This document shows positions 59,834-64,000 of a stretch of 64,000 nucleotides of DNA, piece after piece. The stretch is from Membranipora membranacea (taxonomy: Eukaryota; Bryozoa; Gymnolaemata; Cheilostomatida; Membraniporidae), in NCBI GenBank assembly GCA_914767715.1, contig OU612072.1, forward strand, positions 21,578,001 to 21,642,000, written 5' to 3'. A model generated the notes under the pieces. The model made no database searches. It had not been told where the DNA came from and saw only the letters and a list, made by a program, of their open reading frames with translations. Position 1 is the stretch's first letter. Every line of letters begins with the position of its first letter. Both the position numbers and the translations under genes were made by a program.

Positions 59834-62154
59834 TTAAGTAGTTATTTTACAACATTTAATAACATTGACTAAATACTGAATAATTACGAAACCGCATCTC
59901 CTATAATTCTCAATTCATTATCTTTATGGTCCCATGGATTTCACATCGACTTTAGCGGTTATTGGATCATGGAAATAGCGTTGGTTCCATTTTCGTAGGT
60001 ATCAGTTTCTGTTTGGGAGTGGATGAATGGACGGCATCAATACCTATGATGTCAGGAGGCCCAAGTTAAATATTCATGGCCATCTGACCTTTTTGGATTT
60101 TTTCATCATGGAAGCCGTAAGCAATGATTAGAATTGAGTATGGACACCTGCATTCAAAGCAGGAAATCGATCCACGGAAATGGATGAAATGAACTCTCCG
60201 AGAGTTATCATCAATGGGCTGGTCTGTTGCTCTCATTGAAAATTTCAAGTTTGACAAAAAGGTATGCTAAGTTTGTGTCAATATAGAACTTAATAAAATG
60301 ATTTAAAATGAAACATAAATGAATAGCTGCGCAGCTCTACCTTTGTTTTATTAATAAGTTTTGAGAGGAGTGGAGATAATACCCGGACATAATCAGGATA
60401 TATATGACTAACTCTGCCGGTGTGGTAGAGTACAGAAATGAAACAGGAACAATTGCAGTGTGCTTGGCTCAGATTTCTTATTCACTCTAAAGTGCAGTAT
60501 GTTGGATTGATGTGCGTTTTATTTATTTTTAGATGTCGACCCCTCTTGGTTGGAAGGTGGCCCGCTTATCTCCCTAGTATTGACCAGGATACAAAGTTAA
60601 ATCAGGAAATATCAGACCAGGATGTTACTGTGACTCCTTCTCATTATATAATACTGAGACAGAGGTGATGTTGTATTAACCAGACTTATTTTGATATACG
60701 CTGACGGAATTGCTGCATTTGACCGATCTGACTGTTATTGTATTTAATAATTAATATTTTTATGTACAGTGAGCATCTAAAAAAAATTTTGCACACACTC
60801 ACCCAAATTCACAGTCTATTGGCGATGTCTTGGAAGTTGTCCCTCTTTGTTTTAATAAAATATTGACATGGTGAGCTTATTAAAAATAATATCCTCAGAC
60901 AGCGATGATAAACTCTCACCAAACTAAACCAAACCATGTTCCTGGCTCTAGGACATTCGGATTATGCAGCTGGCTTCTATTGAAATATGCATTGTTGGAG
61001 GATGACGAAATTGGCCGCGCCCATAGTCATTCCTGAATCGGTACTTGCCCACCACTGCCTTGGCTAGGTCTTTGCGGAACGGGACTCAACTTACCGAAGG
61101 CCAACTATAAATTTGCAATGAAAATATCCCTTCCTTATGAATTAACACAATATACTGAGTTCCGTTAGGTTGGGGTACATGGATCAGCTCGCAGACTATC
61201 GGGCCCGGCAATCATTCTCAATAGCAGATTAATCTCTCTGTGTTTTAAGCTTGTATGGTCTCAGGCCAGGGGGGGTCATCCTCCCACCCGCCGTTATCAG
61301 CCTGTTGTAAATACAAACTTTTGCGTCTGCAGTGCAAATAAAATAGAGCATTTCAATCCTAGATGCTTTGTTTGACAGAAACTACTTCATTTTACTCAGT
61401 AGCAGCAATGTGATGACGGCATACTTTCTTTCCGGCAGCTCTAAACATAGCATATACAATGGTCAATTGTTACATAGCAGGTTATATATATTTATATATA
61501 TATATTATATATATCACCTTGTTGTATATTAACGTAGTCAGCAATGCGGTCTGTTTGGTATTGTCTAGCTGTAGTGTCAATCCAGTGTAGAATTCTTCAG
61601 TATGCTGTCAGCAACCTGCTGTGGAATGTCAGGAATTACCATCGTTACTGATAGCAGCAGAGGGACATATCCATCTACTGTATAACCTCAGTAACCAGCC
61701 TATCTGGAATGGCTATACCCATCAGTTGTTCTAAGAAGTAAAAAAGACATTTCCCTTTTATTTCATTGTTTAATTGAATTTAATTTAATTTTAATTTAAT
61801 TCAAGTTTATAATTAAGCCTCAACCTTGGTTGTTGAGTCGATTGTTTGAGCAAGTAGATGGGGAATAATATTGGCGGTCCAGCGCCTGAGATCTTGTAGA
61901 TGCAGTGGTGTCAGAAAGGTGTTAGACTACAGTTGCTTTCGCTACAAGTCTGCAGACCATCCAAAAAATCCTTCACTGGAAACAGTGTGTCATGGAAATT
62001 AACAATCGTGACCTCAAGAGTTTGATTTTGGGATCGTCGATGAGTGCATATTAGTATATATACAGTACTGACCTACTTCCTTGTCGGAAATTAGTCCTAT
62101 TATGAAATATCAATTGTAGCATATAATAAAACACCTGTGTGGCCCAGTCAAACA
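59834..62154. other. Intergenic stretch
   Basis: No exon supported. A tatata run occurs at about 61,480-61,515. Short minus-strand frames (60,066-60,257) were considered and not kept. Confidence 0.35.
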
Positions 62155-62562
62155 CTATAAGACACAGCGCCTAACACAGGAGTGGCATGCCATCTCTACT
62201 GTAACAGGGGTGTATTGCAAATATCCCGGATCCCCAGATGATCTTCGATTGAAGTATCGCCTGAAGTTGAGATGTGACTCATCCATGAATTTTAAATCTC
62301 TTTCCAGCTTTTTTGGAATCAATTTATTTTCACTCACATTTCTTATCTTATCATTGGTATAAAGTTGGGAGACAATGTTACAATACGCCCCTGCCTGGGC
62401 TGTTATTACATTTCCCTTAGGACATAAGGATATGTGTAGAAAAATTTCTAAGCATTCTATTCTGTCAATTATTAATAACCAAGTAAAATATGTATAAATC
62501 AAACATTTGACTGCTAGATTTATAAGAACAAAGAGGCCTTCATCGAGCTGGATGTATCGCAA
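62155..62562 (-). CDS. 135-codon open frame, function unknown
   Basis: The frame runs from MRYIQLDEGLFVLINL to CHSCVRRCVL. The first 50 residues are hydrophobic, then a charged stretch LIPKKLERDLKFMDESHLNF follows. Such length is unusual in AT-rich sequence. However, the start overlaps the boundary of another repeat region, no splice context supports it and no family is recognised. It may be an unrecognised terminal exon or chance. Confidence 0.2.
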   Translation of the reverse strand: MRYIQLDEGLFVLINLAVKCLIYTYFTWLLIIDRIECLEIFLHISLCPKGNVITAQAGAYCNIVSQLYTNDKIRNVSENKLIPKKLERDLKFMDESHLNFRRYFNRRSSGDPGYLQYTPVTVEMACHSCVRRCVL

Positions 62563-62668
62563 TCATGTTTGCAATTTGTGAAATTCTTTTAGTATCTGCT
62601 CTTTTGCTTGAGTATGAAACTATACGCATTTGTTTAGACAAGTCACACCTGTTTGAAAGGCCAAGGAT

Positions 62669-62845
62669 GGAGGGAGGGAGGGAGGGAGGGAGGGAGGGAG
62701 GGAGGGAGGGAGGGAGGGAGGGAGGGAGGGAGGGAGGGAGGGAGGGAGGGAGGGAGGGAGGGAGGGAGGGAGGGAGGGAGGGAGGGAGGGAGGGAGGGAG
62801 GGAGGGAGGGAGGGAGGGAGGGAGGGAGGGAGGGAGGAAGGGAGG
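62669..62845 (+). repeat. GGGA tetranucleotide microsatellite
   Basis: About 44 units of ggga in nearly perfect array, with two substitutions at the right end. The EGGR-type and PPSL-type frames across it are products of the repeat, not genes. Confidence 0.95.
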
Positions 62846-62849
62846 GACG

Positions 62850-63390
62850 GAGTCCACTGGTGACTATAACTTCACCTCAGTGCGGCTGTCATGTATGATT
62901 GCGGAAAATGCTGACATATCAGAATTACACACAGTTTATTACCTGACAGATTAATTTTGTGAATATTTTTTTCCCATCTCAGATCACATTATTTTACATC
63001 TCACTTGTACTGACATCATTTCTACCTTGTTCTACAAGGTCATTCATTGACCCAAAATTCTAATAATGTTTTTTTTAAAATAGAAATGATCGAGAAGGAT
63101 CTGGACTAAAAATAGGGATCCTAAAGAAAGTATCTCCAAATATATACTTCAGAACATCTCAAGAGTCTAATTGATGAGCTGGCCGCATTGTACATACTTC
63201 TCTATGAATCACAAAGTTTAGGCATCGTAGATGAGTTAAATGTAACTGATTAACCGAAAGGACTTACTATTTCACAGTCTGGCCACATTATAATAGTTCC
63301 TGGTACAGAGTGGACTGTGAGTAGTTTTTATGACGAGGCTTAGCTCCATATCCTGTAACCCAACAGCAGAGAGAACTGATATCCGGCTTT
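62850..63390. other. Intergenic stretch
   Basis: No feature supported. Confidence 0.3.
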
Positions 63391-63399
63391 AGAATGCAG

Positions 63400-63930
63400 T
63401 CTTCTCTAATTGGTTACCGACGGTGATAACCTTTACTAGATATCACCGTTCATTTCTTCGCATCACACAACCAGCAAGGTGTACTATCACTCATTTTTTT
63501 AAAGATGGTCTTCTGGTGACAAAAAAATTTGTTGACTGATATCGTAATACCCTACTTACGCTAAGTAAGCCACGCAGGCACATAGACTAAAGGGAATGAG
63601 CGGCACTTCTTTGACAGAAATTGGTTGATGACCGGCTCAGGACGACCATTTCTCTAATTGGTTGCCGACGGCGATATCCTTTACTAGATATTAGGTATTA
63701 GGTGTTAGATATCACCGTTCAGTTCTTCGCATCACACAACCAGCAAGGTGTGCTATAACTCATTGTTTTTAAGATGGTATTCTGGTGACTGAATTGACTG
63801 ATATCGTAATACCCTACATACACTATGTAAGCCACACAGGCACATAGACTAAAGGGAATGAGCAGCAGTGCTTTGACAGTAATTGGTTGATGACCGGCTC
63901 AGGACGACCATTTCTTCGAGAAATATGTCT
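63400..63930 (+). repeat. Tandem duplication, unit about 269 bp
   Basis: catcacacaaccagcaaggt occurs at 63,461 and 63,730, and gttgatgaccggctcaggac at about 63,623 and 63,886. The second copy carries an insert tattaggtattaggtgtta. The array reaches the window edge and may continue. Confidence 0.8.
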
Positions 63931-64000
63931 AAGTTGATCTGGGAGGGAAATGTCAGGGGGAGATATATGTTTACTGTTTGTGTAGCTGACGATAGATCTG

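Noticed and set aside
62540-62898. Long Pro/Ser-rich and Glu/Gly-rich frames
   Set aside because: They are read through the GGGA microsatellite; every frame of a pure tetranucleotide repeat stays open.

Overview
The window is AT-rich animal DNA, most likely from a marine invertebrate. Coding exons are short (mostly 40-280 bases), bounded by GT..AG sites with matching phases, and separated by introns of about 300 to over 2,000 bases. The spaces between genes are full of small transposons, tRNA-derived SINEs, a broken LINE, tandem arrays and long G/C runs. No bacterial-type gene, CRISPR array, rRNA or intact tRNA was seen. The species cannot be named from the sequence. Most large open frames are not genes, so the genes below were rebuilt by joining exons by hand.

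Left part (1-25,000). Two TA-flanked foldback elements and the end of a type I membrane protein (2,036-2,896, plus strand) come first. Then two genes lie tail to tail. The plus-strand gene (8,697-12,440) encodes a small CxxC zinc-cluster start, a basic segment, a Glu/Gly/Asp repeat tract and a chromodomain. The minus-strand gene (24,127 down to 14,311) has 15 exons and reads as a KDZ-superfamily (Kyakuja-Dileera-Zisupton) DDE transposase, with cysteine clusters, three candidate catalytic acidic residues and a coiled-coil tail. One in-frame TGA near its end separates the core from a KDZ-like C-terminal block. A transposase next to a chromatin-reader gene is the most interesting feature of the window; whether the two work together is inference.

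Middle (25,000-46,000). This part holds a complete TA-flanked MITE, a full-looking SINE, a broken HYR-like extracellular gene on the minus strand (29,039-30,500), a small three-exon plus-strand gene (32,570-33,544), a minus-strand gene end (38,088-38,825) whose penultimate exon is duplicated at about 39,785, and a clean three-exon gene of unknown family (42,275-45,159). Several long near-perfect inverted repeats lie between them.

Right part (46,000-64,000). This part is mostly repeats: a tandem array with a period of about 350 bases (50,500-52,160), tRNA-like sequences, a 5'-truncated non-LTR retrotransposon with its reverse transcriptase broken by a frameshift and stops (about 55,560-57,257), a 1.58-kb TTAA-flanked DNA transposon carrying two overlapping small frames (58,259-59,833), a GGGA microsatellite, and a duplicated block of about 269 bases at the right edge.
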